From the NCBI RefSeq assembly GCF_001293645.1, contig NZ_LBMD01000001.1, positions 434,001-498,000 on the forward strand: 64,000 bases of DNA, read 5' to 3'. Below, piece by piece: positions 55,755 through 64,000 of this stretch. A model generated the notes under the pieces. The model made no database searches, was not told the DNA's origin, and was given only the letters and a program-made list of their open reading frames with translations. The stretch's first letter is position 1, and each line of letters opens with the position of its first letter. The DNA comes from Bacillus sp. CHD6a (lineage in GTDB: Bacteria > Bacillota > Bacilli > Bacillales > Bacillaceae_I). The translations under genes and the position numbers were made by a program.

Positions 55755-56717
55755 CTAATATTTCCGTTTTCCAATGTACTTGGCCACATTGTTGAAGGTA
55801 CGTTTAGCAAGTCCATTGGGAAGTTTCTCAAGCTCCTTAAATGCCCGCTCCAAATAACGGTCACTAAGTGCAAAAGAACGGTCTATTGCATCAGACCTTT
55901 TAATCAACTCAATAATTTCCTTAATTTCATCTGAACCGCTGTGTTCGTGAATGGTGCGGATCTTTTTGTTTAATTCAGTTGATTCCATTGCATATAAAAC
56001 AGGCAACGTAATATTACCCTGCAGAAGGTCACTTCCGGCAGGCTTCCCGAGCTGTTCTTCTGTCGATGTAAAATCTAGAATGTCATCTGTAATTTGAAAA
56101 GACATACCGACATAATAACCGAACCAATATAAGCTTCGATGAACAGAAGCAGGAACCCCAGATGTGATGGCTCCAAGCTGACAACTCACTGCAATAAGGA
56201 TAGCTGTTTTCCTTTTGATTCTTCGCAGGTATGTACGTAGGTTTTGATCATAGTTATATTTATCCCTAATCTGTTCAATTTCACCTTTACAGAGTTCAAC
56301 GAGAGTATTAGAGAGGATGCGGTGAGCTTCAATATCTTCTACTCTGGTCATCATTTCGAGGGATCTGGCAAATATATAATCACCTGTGTACATAGCAATG
56401 CGGTTGTCCCATTTAGCTTTAATGGTTTCCTTCCCACGCCTTAACTCCGCATCATCTATGACATCATCGTGCACAAGGGATGCCATATGCATTAGCTCTA
56501 GGGCAACAGCCACATTCTTGACTTTATGAATGTCGTAAGTTCCAAGTTTTGCGGCCAATAGGACAAAGACTGGTCGGATTCTTTTCCCTCCAGCCTGAAG
56601 CAAATGTAACGAAGCCTCATGCAACAAAGCACGTTCGGTTTGAATGGTAGCTTCTAATTCATTTTCAATTATTTGCAAATCATTATTTAAAAAAGAATAC
56701 ATCATCTTTAATTTCAT
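55755..56717 (-). CDS. hepT: Heptaprenyl diphosphate synthase component II
   Basis: The 320-residue prenyltransferase subunit has the two aspartate-rich motifs DDVIDDAELRRG and DDILDF and GGKRIRPVF. With HepS it elongates farnesyl diphosphate to the C35 side chain of menaquinone-7. ATG 56717 (AAGGTG 6 bases upstream) is preferred over GTG 56726. Confidence 0.95.
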   Translation of the reverse strand: MKLKMMYSFLNNDLQIIENELEATIQTERALLHEASLHLLQAGGKRIRPVFVLLAAKLGTYDIHKVKNVAVALELMHMASLVHDDVIDDAELRRGKETIKAKWDNRIAMYTGDYIFARSLEMMTRVEDIEAHRILSNTLVELCKGEIEQIRDKYNYDQNLRTYLRRIKRKTAILIAVSCQLGAITSGVPASVHRSLYWFGYYVGMSFQITDDILDFTSTEEQLGKPAGSDLLQGNITLPVLYAMESTELNKKIRTIHEHSGSDEIKEIIELIKRSDAIDRSFALSDRYLERAFKELEKLPNGLAKRTFNNVAKYIGKRKY

Positions 56718-56735
56718 GTAGGTCACCTTTATAAA

Positions 56736-57449
56736 CTATTTTCTAGGTTTTACTCCTAAATGCATGGCAGCGACTCCACCGGTATAAGCCTTTACCTCAA
56801 CTGGTCGGAAACCTACTTTTTCATACATCATTTTTAGTTCTTTCATCCCTGGAAAGTCTTTGGCCGATTCATGTAACCAAGCATATTCATTGTAGCTTTT
56901 GGCGAAAACCTTTCCAAGCATCGGCATTACGTATTGAAAATAAAGAAAATAGACTTGACGGAAGCCTGGCATAGTTGGTTGTGATGTTTCCAGGCAAACA
57001 ACCTTTCCTCCAGGTTTGACTACCCTATACATCTCTTTTAACACTTGGAAGTAGTCAGGCACATTACGTAAACCGAAACCTATTGTGACATAATCAAAAG
57101 TATTATCTTCAAACGGAAGTGCCATCGCGTTCCCATGAATCAATTCAATGTTATCCTTACCAAGCCCTTTTACTTTTTCTTTGCCGATAGATAGCATGTT
57201 CTCACTGAAATCCAAGCCAACCACTTTTCCATTTCGTCCAACTGCCTCTGCCATAGAGATGGTCCAGTCTGCTGTTCCACAGCACACATCCAATGCTTTA
57301 GCACCACCTTGCACGTTCATTCTTTTCATCGTATCTTTCCGCCACGCGACATGACGTTGGAAACTGATGACGGAATTCATTTTGTCATAGTTTTTATATA
57401 TTTTTTCAAAAACATTATGAACACGTTCTTCTTTGGATGGATGTTGCAT
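56736..57449 (-). CDS. menG: Demethylmenaquinone methyltransferase
   Basis: The 237-residue UbiE/MenG SAM methyltransferase has [20 protein letters not shown] (motif I), [11 protein letters not shown] and [13 protein letters not shown]. It does the last step of menaquinone synthesis. It lies between hepS and hepT, three bases after hepS. Confidence 0.95.
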   Translation of the reverse strand: MQHPSKEERVHNVFEKIYKNYDKMNSVISFQRHVAWRKDTMKRMNVQGGAKALDVCCGTADWTISMAEAVGRNGKVVGLDFSENMLSIGKEKVKGLGKDNIELIHGNAMALPFEDNTFDYVTIGFGLRNVPDYFQVLKEMYRVVKPGGKVVCLETSQPTMPGFRQVYFLYFQYVMPMLGKVFAKSYNEYAWLHESAKDFPGMKELKMMYEKVGFRPVEVKAYTGGVAAMHLGVKPRK

Positions 57450-57452
57450 GGC

Positions 57453-58271
57453 TTACCCTTCTTCCGCATACTTTTTTGTTGAAAATGGTATTTCATAGAA
57501 AAGTTCTTGTATTCTTGCTTCTAACAGTTTGTTCATTGTTGGGATGGTGTGCGTCAATTGTTCCATTTTTTGTTTAATATGATCAATATACCGATCAATA
57601 AGGTATAACATATATGTTTCCTGTTCTTTTGAAGCGACATCCTTTTCTCCTTTTGAAAAAGCTATTCTTCGCAAAGTGTCAAAAAGGAAGGTCGATCTTT
57701 CATTACAGAAAAGCTTCCGTTCTTGAATTAAGCGCTTTAATAACAGAAAGTTGCCGCCCAATTCTTTTAAGAGGGAGTCGGAAAAAAAGCCAGAAACAGA
57801 CTGAATAAGCGAGGATTCGATCTTTCCGAGACTGTCCATCAATGGTTCTACTCCTTCTAGCTCTTTATGATAATAGGCAATTTTATGCTCATTTATTTGT
57901 TTTATAGAATTTGCAAGTGTTTTTATCATGGAAATGTCATTTACATCTGCCAGAAGCCTATAATATAAGCCACTATAAAAATCCCCTGCCAATACAGTCA
58001 ATTGGCGATTTTTTTCATCGCCGACCTCAAGTTGACCTGCTTTTGCATTTGTCACCATATCATGGGTATCAAGGGCGATCTGTACAAGCATGGTTGATAA
58101 TATGTATTGTTCTTTTTTTTCATCAGAAATATCAATGTGCTCCATGATAGAATAAAGCAATAATAACTTATCTTCATCAATGGCAGGGTATTCAATATGT
58201 TTAATTAAATATGGATGTGTAATCAGATTATGTAGTTTCTCTTTTATTATGGATATATGTATATGACTCAC
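57453..58271 (-). CDS. hepS: Heptaprenyl diphosphate synthase component I
   Basis: The ~272-residue small regulatory subunit of the heterodimeric synthase; YSIMEHIDISDEKKEQYILS and VLAGDFYSGLYYRLLADVND are HepS-typical. It has no DDxxD motif, as expected. The GTG at 58271 is chosen: GGGTGG lies 6 bases upstream and the longer reading to 58316 gives unrelated residues. Confidence 0.9.
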   Translation of the reverse strand: MSHIHISIIKEKLHNLITHPYLIKHIEYPAIDEDKLLLLYSIMEHIDISDEKKEQYILSTMLVQIALDTHDMVTNAKAGQLEVGDEKNRQLTVLAGDFYSGLYYRLLADVNDISMIKTLANSIKQINEHKIAYYHKELEGVEPLMDSLGKIESSLIQSVSGFFSDSLLKELGGNFLLLKRLIQERKLFCNERSTFLFDTLRRIAFSKGEKDVASKEQETYMLYLIDRYIDHIKQKMEQLTHTIPTMNKLLEARIQELFYEIPFSTKKYAEEG

Positions 58272-58362
58272 TAAAGACCACCCTTGTTCCCTTTTCTTGA
58301 CTGCCGTCCGGTTCATAATTAGAAGTACAGACGGAAGAGTCGAACTAAAATAGACAAAGTTA

Positions 58363-58371
58363 ATTATAGCA
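58363..58371 (-). promoter_or_regulatory. Extended -10 promoter of hepS-menG-hepT
   Basis: TGCTATAAT on the minus strand, about 90 bases upstream of hepS. No good -35 is seen. Confidence 0.45.
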
Positions 58372-58438
58372 CATTAGTGGAGCATATTGTTAAAATGGGC
58401 TATCTTTCTTTAGTTTAACCCGCTTTTGAATAGATAAT

Positions 58439-58475
58439 AAGAAAAGCAGAGAAATATTTATTCATCTGCTTTCTT
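58439..58475 (-). terminator. Terminator of mtrB
   Basis: AAGAAAAGCAGA (58439-58450) pairs with TCTGCTTTCTT (58465-58475) with one bulge; a T-rich tail follows on the minus strand. Confidence 0.5.
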
Positions 58476-58504
58476 AATTAAGACATATGATAATGATTAT
58501 TGTG

Positions 58505-58726
58505 TCAGTCTGTTTCCATTTCTCCATGAGAAGATTGGATGAGCGCTTTGCCTCTAATCTTGATTGCGGAGGTGTGCTCGGTAAACTGGGCGATCATCAC
58601 TTCTCCTCTGTCAAGCTTTTCCGAATGATGAAAGCGAGTGTCTGTACCACGCGTAAGTCCAATGACACTTACGCCATCTTCCTTCGCTTTGATAACAATA
58701 AAGTCGTTCGTGTTAGATTGACCCAT
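58505..58726 (-). CDS. mtrB: Tryptophan RNA-binding attenuation protein (TRAP)
   Basis: The 73-residue protein is close to B. subtilis [44 protein letters not shown] and [13 protein letters not shown]. The KKR-type RNA-binding residues (K and R in KAKED, SEKLD and KIRG) are present. Eleven subunits form a ring that binds tryptophan and then (G/U)AG repeats. Its target site is in this window at 50968-51021. It follows folE by 31 bases. Confidence 0.97.
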   Translation of the reverse strand: MGQSNTNDFIVIKAKEDGVSVIGLTRGTDTRFHHSEKLDRGEVMIAQFTEHTSAIKIRGKALIQSSHGEMETD

Positions 58727-58757
58727 GACAATCCTCCTTCTAAGTTTCGATATGGTG

Positions 58758-59324
58758 TTACCCTTTTATTAAAGACAAGACTTCCGCTCTTGCTGCAGGA
58801 TCATTTTCAAGTACACCACGGACTGCAGAAGTAATAGTTAATGCTCCCGGTTTCTTAACACCTCGCATAGTCATGCACATGTGCTCAGCTTCCACTACTA
58901 CCATTACACCATGTGGATCAAGAGATTCTACAATAGATTCCGCTATGGTAGATGTAATTCTTTCCTGAAGCTGTGGTCTTTTTGCAACCGCCTCCACTGC
59001 ACGGGCAAGTTTACTTAGTCCAGTAACTTTTCCACCTTTAGGTATGTATGCTACATGGGCTTTTCCAAAGAAAGGTACCAAATGATGTTCACACATAGAA
59101 AAGAAAGAGATATCTTTGACAAGTACCAATTCTTCATGTGCTTCTCCAAACACTGTTTTAAAATGTTCTTTAGGGTCTTCATTTAAACCAGCGAATACTT
59201 CTGTGTACATCTTAGCTACACGTTTTGGAGTATCCAGTAATCCTTCTCGATTAGGATCTTCTCCAATTGCTTCCAAAATCATTCTTACTGCTTCTTCTAT
59301 CTGAGCCTTATTAACTTCTGTCAT
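58758..59324 (-). CDS. folE: GTP cyclohydrolase I
   Basis: The 188-residue enzyme (also mtrA) opens the folate pathway. Zinc and active-site motifs: [40 protein letters not shown] and [16 protein letters not shown] lies before the ATG. First gene of the folE-mtrB operon. Confidence 0.96.
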   Translation of the reverse strand: MTEVNKAQIEEAVRMILEAIGEDPNREGLLDTPKRVAKMYTEVFAGLNEDPKEHFKTVFGEAHEELVLVKDISFFSMCEHHLVPFFGKAHVAYIPKGGKVTGLSKLARAVEAVAKRPQLQERITSTIAESIVESLDPHGVMVVVEAEHMCMTMRGVKKPGALTITSAVRGVLENDPAARAEVLSLIKG

Positions 59325-59368
59325 TTATTTTTCCTCCTACATTACCGTTAAAAAATAGCTGTAATGTG

Positions 59369-59398
59369 ATTCTAGCATAAGTTTTTTTAAAAAAGCAA
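59369..59398 (-). promoter_or_regulatory. Promoter of folE-mtrB
   Basis: -35 TTGCTT (59398-59393), 18-bp spacer, extended -10 TGCTAGAAT (ending 59369). It follows directly on the hbs terminator tail. Confidence 0.6.
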
Positions 59399-59402
59399 AA
59401 AT

Positions 59403-59429
59403 AAAGAGGCGCAAAGTATGCGCCTCTTT
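59403..59429 (-). terminator. Terminator of hbs
   Basis: AAAGAGGCGCA (59403-59413) pairs with TGCGCCTCTTT (59419-59429), with T-rich sequence after it on the minus strand. Confidence 0.85.
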
Positions 59430-59462
59430 AAGATGACTTTGATTTGACTATGTAGCTGTCAA

Positions 59463-59735
59463 TTATTTCACAGCATCCTTAAGTGCTTTACCAGGTTTGA
59501 AAGCTGGTACTTTGCTTGCAGCGATTTCGATCTCTTCCCCAGTTTGTGGGTTACGACCTTTACGCGCAGCACGTTCACGTACTTCAAAGTTACCAAAACC
59601 GATTAATTGTACTTTGTCACCGTTTTTAAGTGCGTCAAGAATTGTATCGAAAACAGCATCAACTGCTTTAGTAGCATCCTTCTTAGAAAGTTCACTAGCT
59701 TCAGCAACTGCATTGATTAAATCTGTCTTGTTCAT
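59463..59735 (-). CDS. hbs: HU-family DNA-binding protein
   Basis: The 90-residue histone-like protein [20 protein letters not shown] has the HU signature [20 protein letters not shown]. It compacts and bends DNA as a dimer. ATG 59735 follows GGAGGTG at 5-6 bases; an in-frame GTG at 59744 is inside that site. Confidence 0.97.
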   Translation of the reverse strand: MNKTDLINAVAEASELSKKDATKAVDAVFDTILDALKNGDKVQLIGFGNFEVRERAARKGRNPQTGEEIEIAASKVPAFKPGKALKDAVK

Positions 59736-59880
59736 GCCATTCACCTCCTCCCAAAGGAGTTATCGCTATTCTAAACCAAAATAGTATTTTAGTCTAGCAA
59801 AAGCCTTTAGTACTAACATTTGTTCACAATTTTGATTGATTCTATACATGGTAGAATCGCTTAATCTTGCAACTAGGCTT

Positions 59881-59909
59881 ATATTAACCCATTAAACACT
59901 AGATTTCAA
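59881..59909 (-). promoter_or_regulatory. Promoter of hbs
   Basis: -35 TTGAAA (59909-59904), 17-bp spacer, -10 TAATAT (59886-59881). Other weaker matches lie upstream and downstream in the 395-bp gap, which holds no gene; B. subtilis hbs also has several promoters. Confidence 0.55.
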
Positions 59910-60034
59910 CAAATTTCTCACAAAAAAGTGCTTCTAGAGGAATATTTCGCCAATTAAGAGAAGATTTTCTGCTTGTAGATTATCATATAAACGCCTATAT
60001 ATCAAGCGTTTCTCTGTTTTAATACACGAAAAAA

Positions 60035-60071
60035 GGCGACCCATCTGTGTTAATTCCACAGATAGGTCACC
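60035..60071 (-). terminator. Terminator of spoIVA
   Basis: GGCGACCCATCTGTG (60035-60049) pairs, with two weak positions, to CACAGATAGGTCACC (60057-60071), followed on the minus strand by TTTTTT. Confidence 0.8.
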
Positions 60072-60130
60072 ATTAAACATATTCGACACTTTTCTACCCC
60101 GACTTCTGCTCCGAGCAACAGCTAAAAGTC

Positions 60131-61609
60131 TTATAGAATTATCGCGATAAGCCCACCAGAGCCTTCGTTGATGATTCGTTCTAGCGTTTCTTTCAGTTTG
60201 TACCTGGCGTTTTCAGGCATTAATGAGATTTTAGCATGTATACCTTCTCTTACAATGGAACTCAGAGAGCGCCCGAAGATATCGGAATTCCAGATGGATA
60301 GTGGATCATCCTCAAAGTCTTGCATCAAGTAGCGAACTAGTTCTTCGCTTTGTTTTTCTGTTCCGATAATCGGTGCGAACTCACTTTCCACATCTACTTT
60401 GATCATATGAATGGATGGTGCCACTGCCTTTAATCTGACCCCGAATCGTGATCCTTGACGAATAATCTCTGGTTCTTCAAGACTCATATCAGTCAGAGCT
60501 GGTGAAGCAATTCCATATCCTGTCTGTTTCACCATTTTTAATGCGTCGGAGACTTGATCGTACTCAGCTTTTGCATAAGCAAAATCTTGCATTAATTGCA
60601 GCAAGTGGTCCTTACCTCTAATCTCCACTCCTACAACCTCTTTTAAAATGTGATCATATAGATCGTCTGGTGCATATAAGTCGATCTCCGCAATTCCTTG
60701 CCCCATCTCTATCCCAGCAAGTCCAGCCCTGTCAATGAATTCATATTCGCTGAACTGGCCTACCACGCGGTCCACATCGCGAAGGCGCTTAATATCCTTC
60801 ACTGTATCTTTCACCGCTTCTTGGTAGCTTTCACGTAACCAATGGTTATCTTTCAGAACCATAACCCAGCTTGGAAGATTAACATTTACTTCAAGTACCG
60901 GGAATTCAAAAAGTGCTTCTCTTAATACATTGTAGACATCAGATTCTCTCATGCTTTCTACACTCATCGCAATAACTGGGATATCATATTTTTCACATAA
61001 CTCTCGCTTTAACGCCTCAGTTTCCGGGTGATGCGGCTGTACAGTGTTGATTACCATGATGAATGGTTTCCCAACTTCTTTTAATTCCTCTACAACTCTT
61101 TCCTCTGCTTCAATGTAATCTCTGCGAGGAATTTCACCGATAGAGCCATCTGTAGCAATAACTACGCCAATGGTAGAATGCTCTTGAATTACTTTTCTTG
61201 TACCAATCTCCGCTGCCTCATGGAATGGAATTGGCTCTTCATACCAAGGAGTATTGATCATTCTAGGACCGTTTTCATCCTCATATCCTTTGGCACCAGG
61301 TACAGTATAACCCACACAGTCTACAAGACGGATATTTACATCAAGGCCCTCATCTACTTTAACCTTAACTGCCTGGTTAGGTACAAATTTGGGCTCTGTT
61401 GTCATAATCGTTTTACCAGCTGCACTTTGAGGCAACTCATCTTGAGCACGCGCTTTATCAGACTCGTTTCCGATATTCGGCAGAACCACTAACTCCATGA
61501 ACCTTTTGATGAAAGTTGATTTCCCTGTTCGAACAGCTCCTACGACCCCTAAATATATATCGCCGCCCGTACGTTCAGCGATATCTTTGAAAATATCTAC
61601 TTTTTCCAA
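60131..61609 (-). CDS. spoIVA: Stage IV sporulation protein A (spore coat ATPase)
   Basis: The 492-residue protein begins MEKVDIFKDIAERTGGDIYL and has Walker A GAVRTGKST near residue 24. SpoIVA hydrolyses ATP to polymerise on the forespore surface as the basement layer of the coat. Length equals that of B. subtilis SpoIVA when the TTG at 61609 (GGGAGG upstream) is used; the reading to 61627 overlaps the ribosome site. A SigE promoter lies at 61678-61707. Confidence 0.97.
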   Translation of the reverse strand: MEKVDIFKDIAERTGGDIYLGVVGAVRTGKSTFIKRFMELVVLPNIGNESDKARAQDELPQSAAGKTIMTTEPKFVPNQAVKVKVDEGLDVNIRLVDCVGYTVPGAKGYEDENGPRMINTPWYEEPIPFHEAAEIGTRKVIQEHSTIGVVIATDGSIGEIPRRDYIEAEERVVEELKEVGKPFIMVINTVQPHHPETEALKRELCEKYDIPVIAMSVESMRESDVYNVLREALFEFPVLEVNVNLPSWVMVLKDNHWLRESYQEAVKDTVKDIKRLRDVDRVVGQFSEYEFIDRAGLAGIEMGQGIAEIDLYAPDDLYDHILKEVVGVEIRGKDHLLQLMQDFAYAKAEYDQVSDALKMVKQTGYGIASPALTDMSLEEPEIIRQGSRFGVRLKAVAPSIHMIKVDVESEFAPIIGTEKQSEELVRYLMQDFEDDPLSIWNSDIFGRSLSSIVREGIHAKISLMPENARYKLKETLERIINEGSGGLIAIIL

Positions 61610-61677
61610 GTGATTCCCTCCCGACATTTATCTTGGGATTTTCATTTTCTAGTAAGGATATAATCTATGACACTATA

Positions 61678-61707
61678 TGTGTATGATGTTGTCCTAATTA
61701 AATATGA
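61678..61707 (-). promoter_or_regulatory. SigE promoter of spoIVA
   Basis: -35 TCATATT (61707-61701), 15-bp spacer, -10 CATACACA (61685-61678). This fits the SigE consensus KMATATT-N14/15-CATACAHT with one mismatch. Confidence 0.75.
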
Positions 61708-61806
61708 CTACTTTATAGAAAATTCATCCCGTTTCCCTCTTTATTTTTATATATGGTTAATAGCAAGAATTAGTGGGGCATTATGTTTCATAGAAATAAA
61801 ACAAAA

Positions 61807-61842
61807 AACCCTTCTTTAGAATGTATTCTCTAAAGAAGGGTT
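61807..61842 (-). terminator. Terminator of yphF
   Basis: AACCCTTCTTTAGA (61807-61820) pairs with TCTAAAGAAGGGTT (61829-61842); TTTTTTG follows on the minus strand. Confidence 0.9.
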
Positions 61843-61855
61843 CATGACAACTATT

Positions 61856-62587
61856 CTATTCTTTATTTAAAAAGACCGGTTCATTGTTCTCATCTACCGT
61901 GTAAGGAAGAGAAAATGCAGGTACAAACACGGAATGCTCCACAATAATGCCACGGATATCATCTCCTGGTTTGTAACTATGCTCATGTTCTTTAAGAAAA
62001 TCGTACAAGTCTATGGAATAATCCAATTGAGCTTGTCCTTCATTATTTAAGACAAATGGTAGGTTTTTACCGGAAATTGGACTCTCCGCGAAAGGTTCTG
62101 ACTCATAGCCCAGTTTCTCCCAATCCAATTTGAATGCCTGATCATTGATTACTTCTTTGATCGGGGCATATCCATTATTTGAGCGCTTGTACATATCAAT
62201 TCTAATATTAATATCACGAATTTGTTCAGCCACACGAAGATCAATCAACTTCACTTTAGGATCTTCTTCCACATCCACAAGCACATAAAGATAGACTCCC
62301 CCACTTTCATATGCCGTCCCAGGAGGTTCTTGTATGTACCGAGGGGATAATTTATTAAAATCAATTGGATATTTTTGATAGATTGGTGTCTCCATATCCC
62401 TATCTTTTATAGGTAACAATCCCCCAGTTGCCTCACGGTATTGATTAACAGAGGACTGTACGGCTTCTAATTGATCTAAATAAGGGACTTGGTTTTCTTT
62501 TAAACGATCTTGAGGATATAAACACCCCGAAAGGACGCTGCTCAACATCACTATTCCTACAAGTAGGAAGAACCTATTTAATTTCAT
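61856..62587 (-). CDS. yphF: YphF-like lipoprotein
   Basis: The 243-residue protein has a lipoprotein signal (FFLLVGIVMLSSVLSGC, lipobox LSGC, Cys22). The mature part is a YphF-type extracytoplasmic protein of unknown role. It lies between yphE and spoIVA as in B. subtilis. The start at 62587 follows GGAAGGA. Confidence 0.83.
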   Translation of the reverse strand: MKLNRFFLLVGIVMLSSVLSGCLYPQDRLKENQVPYLDQLEAVQSSVNQYREATGGLLPIKDRDMETPIYQKYPIDFNKLSPRYIQEPPGTAYESGGVYLYVLVDVEEDPKVKLIDLRVAEQIRDINIRIDMYKRSNNGYAPIKEVINDQAFKLDWEKLGYESEPFAESPISGKNLPFVLNNEGQAQLDYSIDLYDFLKEHEHSYKPGDDIRGIIVEHSVFVPAFSLPYTVDENNEPVFLNKE

Positions 62588-62608
62588 AGTTAATTCCTTC
62601 CTTCTTCA

Positions 62609-62815
62609 TTATTGCTCCGGTACAGGACCACTGAATACAACATAGAAAATTATCAGGCCGGCAAGTAAAATTAATAAAAAAGCAACCGTATTCAAAATAC
62701 CTCTTATAATGCTGTTACTCACCTTAAATCTAGTAAAATAAACCGTTAAAACGGATATAATCATGAACCCCATCGCTACAAACGAAATCCACATCTTCAT
62801 TAATGCAGGTGACAT
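62609..62815 (-). CDS. yphE: YphE-like small membrane protein (DUF2768)
   Basis: The 68-residue protein MSPALMKMWISFVAMGFMII has two membrane helices (about 8-28 and 45-63) and matches DUF2768. Function unknown. ATG 62815 lies 8 bases after AAGGAG; starts further upstream overlap that site. Confidence 0.82.
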   Translation of the reverse strand: MSPALMKMWISFVAMGFMIISVLTVYFTRFKVSNSIIRGILNTVAFLLILLAGLIIFYVVFSGPVPEQ

Positions 62816-62880
62816 CCTCATCTCTCCTTTTCCGTGAAACATTATAGCATAAGATATACTCTAAATGAAACAACAAAAAA

Positions 62881-62914
62881 GCTGAAGTAAAAGGGGCCAT
62901 TTTTACTTCAGCAT
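62881..62914 (-). terminator. Orphan terminator upstream of yphE
   Basis: GCTGAAGTAAAA pairs with TTTTACTTCAGC; the minus-strand form ends in TTTTTTG. gpsA already has its own terminator at 63593, so this one ends some transcript starting between 62920 and 63190, where I see no convincing gene. Confidence 0.7.
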
Positions 62915-63199
62915 AAAAAGAAAGACTAAATAATCCAATCCCACAGCTCAACCAGTGATATCCTCATACACATCTTATGCGGCACTTTACATACATGCAT
63001 CGCCAAATGCCTATTTATCGCAAAAAAGCTTGTAAAAATTATGGATTTCTTTCCTGAGCACCCTCCTATGGTTTCTTCTTTATAAGTTATGCACTTGAAC
63101 AGGATGGGTGTTTGTTTATTTTATGTATAGATACATTTAGAATAACCGGACAAAAAATACATTTTTTAAGTATATGACATTAGTTTGTTGTTAATCGCT

Positions 63200-63542
63200 G
63201 CTGTTCCTTTCCGCAAATGGCTTCGCTTTCCGCGGGACGGTGCCTTGAGCCTCCTCACTTCGTTGCGGGGTCTCAACCTACCGTTATTCCCCCGCTGGAG
63301 TCTACGCCATTTGCTCCAATCCACAGCTGAAAATTACATAAACGAAAAGTTAATGCTTATTCAATTAACTCAGTTAGATTGCTTTTCATAAACTCTTAGT
63401 GAATGAAGCCACCTAGTTGATTGTAGTGGAAGGCGCGGAGACGCCCGCGGGAGGAAGGGACAGGTGAGACCCCGGAAGGCGAAGCCTGAGGAGGCTCACG
63501 GACCGCCCGCAGGCAAGCGAAGCGCCTGGAACGGAAATCAAC
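63200..63542. repeat. Repeat block 5: two full elements
   Basis: Element A 63200-63327 (128 bp; left end decayed to GCTGTTCCTT, right end AATCCACAGC). Element B 63416-63542 (127 bp; GTTGATT and AATCAAC). They are in opposite internal orientation, 88 bp apart. Block lies between gpsA and the orphan terminator; the 808-bp gap holds no clear gene. Confidence 0.85.
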
Positions 63543-63592
63543 CGAATAAATTACTTCCTTATACTTTTAAAAATACCTGTTAACGAATAAAC

Positions 63593-63615
63593 GCCCCTTC
63601 TAAAAACGAAGGGGC
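63593..63615 (-). terminator. Terminator of gpsA
   Basis: GCCCCTTC (63593-63600) pairs with GAAGGGGC (63608-63615); GTTTATT follows on the minus strand. Confidence 0.75.
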
Positions 63616-63623
63616 ATTGACGT

Positions 63624-64000
63624 TTACTGGACTCTGTCACCAAGGAGCTGTGCAAGGTCGTCCAATTCGGTTGTTTTGGAGCGGCTCATTAATTCATCCA
63701 CCGCGTCTTTTGGATCTACGCCATCAAATAATACATGATATAGTGCTGATGTCAGTGGCATCTTCACTTGGAGCTTTTGTGATAGCTGATATGCAGCCTT
63801 GGTGGTACGTACACCTTCAACGACCATACCCATACTATCCAATACTTCTTCAAGCTTCATCCCTTTACCTAACATGTTACCCGCTCTCCAGTTTCTGCTG
63901 TGAACGCTTGTACATGTAACGATTAGGTCGCCCATTCCTGTCAAACCTAGAAATGTAAGCGGATTGGCACCAAGACAGCTTCCTAGACGAGCGATTTCGG
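63624..64000 (-). CDS. gpsA: Glycerol-3-phosphate dehydrogenase [NAD(P)+] (3' part)
   Basis: About 125 C-terminal residues, from [19 protein letters not shown] through [11 protein letters not shown] to LGDRVQ. The GMGDLIVTC and SRNWRAG blocks (NADP/substrate contacts) are typical of GpsA, which makes sn-glycerol 3-phosphate for phospholipids. The 5' end lies outside the window. Confidence 0.95.
   Translation of the reverse strand, partial: EIARLGSCLGANPLTFLGLTGMGDLIVTCTSVHSRNWRAGNMLGKGMKLEEVLDSMGMVVEGVRTTKAAYQLSQKLQVKMPLTSALYHVLFDGVDPKDAVDELMSRSKTTELDDLAQLLGDRVQ

Noticed and set aside
62730-62951. 73-codon minus frame overlapping yphE
   Set aside because: Out of frame with yphE, no ribosome site, and crosses the orphan terminator.

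Overview
The window is a low-GC chromosomal segment from an endospore-forming member of the Bacillaceae. The gene order, read on the minus strand, follows the Bacillus subtilis gpsA-to-ypsA chromosomal arc almost gene for gene: gpsA, yphE, yphF, spoIVA, hbs, folE(mtrA)-mtrB, hepS-menG-hepT, ndk, cheR, aroC-aroB-aroH, trpEDCFBA, hisC-tyrA-aroE, ypiA, ypiB, ypiF, qcrABC, ypjA, ypjB, ypjD, dapB-mgsA-bshB1-bshA-cca-birA, panBCD, dinG, ypmA-ypmB-aspB, asnS, dnaD-nth-ypoC, with recU-ponA on the plus strand, then yppC to yppG, yprA-yprB, cotD and ypsA. Sporulation genes (cotD, sspM, spoIVA, ypjB) mark a spore former. I do not assign a species. I see no rRNA, tRNA, prophage, insertion sequence or CRISPR array.

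Layout. 1-11 kb: ypsA (cut by the window edge), cotD, a candidate 32-residue membrane peptide, the MrfA/MrfB-type repair pair yprA-yprB, a YdjO-like zinc-ribbon protein, an Hsp20 protein, a large repeat block, several very small spore-former genes and the yppC-G group. 11-20 kb: recU-ponA on plus, then ypoC, nth, dnaD, asnS, aspB, ypmB and ypmA on minus. 20-32 kb: two repeat blocks around dinG, panBCD, then birA, cca, the bacillithiol genes, mgsA, dapB and ypjD. 32-41 kb: ypjC on plus followed by a 52-bp tandem array, a membrane zinc peptidase, ypjB, ypjA, the menaquinol:cytochrome c reductase operon, ypiF, ypiB, ypiA and a degenerate amidohydrolase-like gene. 41-54 kb: the aromatic amino acid supraoperon. 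54-64 kb: cheR, ndk, menaquinone side-chain and ring-methylation genes, mtrB-folE, hbs, spoIVA, yphF, yphE and the 3' end of gpsA.

How the genes work together. aroC-aroB-aroH feed chorismate to trpEDCFBA, tyrA and hisC. The trp leader carries an eleven-triplet TRAP site, an intrinsic terminator and a hairpin over the trpE ribosome binding site, and the TRAP gene mtrB lies 7 kb away in the same window, so regulator and target are both visible. hepS, menG and hepT make the menaquinone that the qcr complex oxidises. bshA and bshB1 make bacillithiol. panB, panC and panD make pantothenate.

Most noteworthy: (1) the dinG product keeps an intact DEDDh exonuclease domain but its helicase domain has lost the Walker A, DEAH and arginine motifs; (2) a family of about 128-bp intergenic elements with GCTG(T/G)(T/G)GATT-type terminal inverted repeats occurs at five intergenic sites, with a conserved linker and a nested hairpin module; (3) two intergenic arrays of unrelated sequence share an exact 52-bp period with a short palindrome per unit; (4) the trp leader has a 9-nt complement that could switch the trpE Shine-Dalgarno hairpin. 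Assignments rest on reading the sequence and recalled family knowledge; no database search was run.
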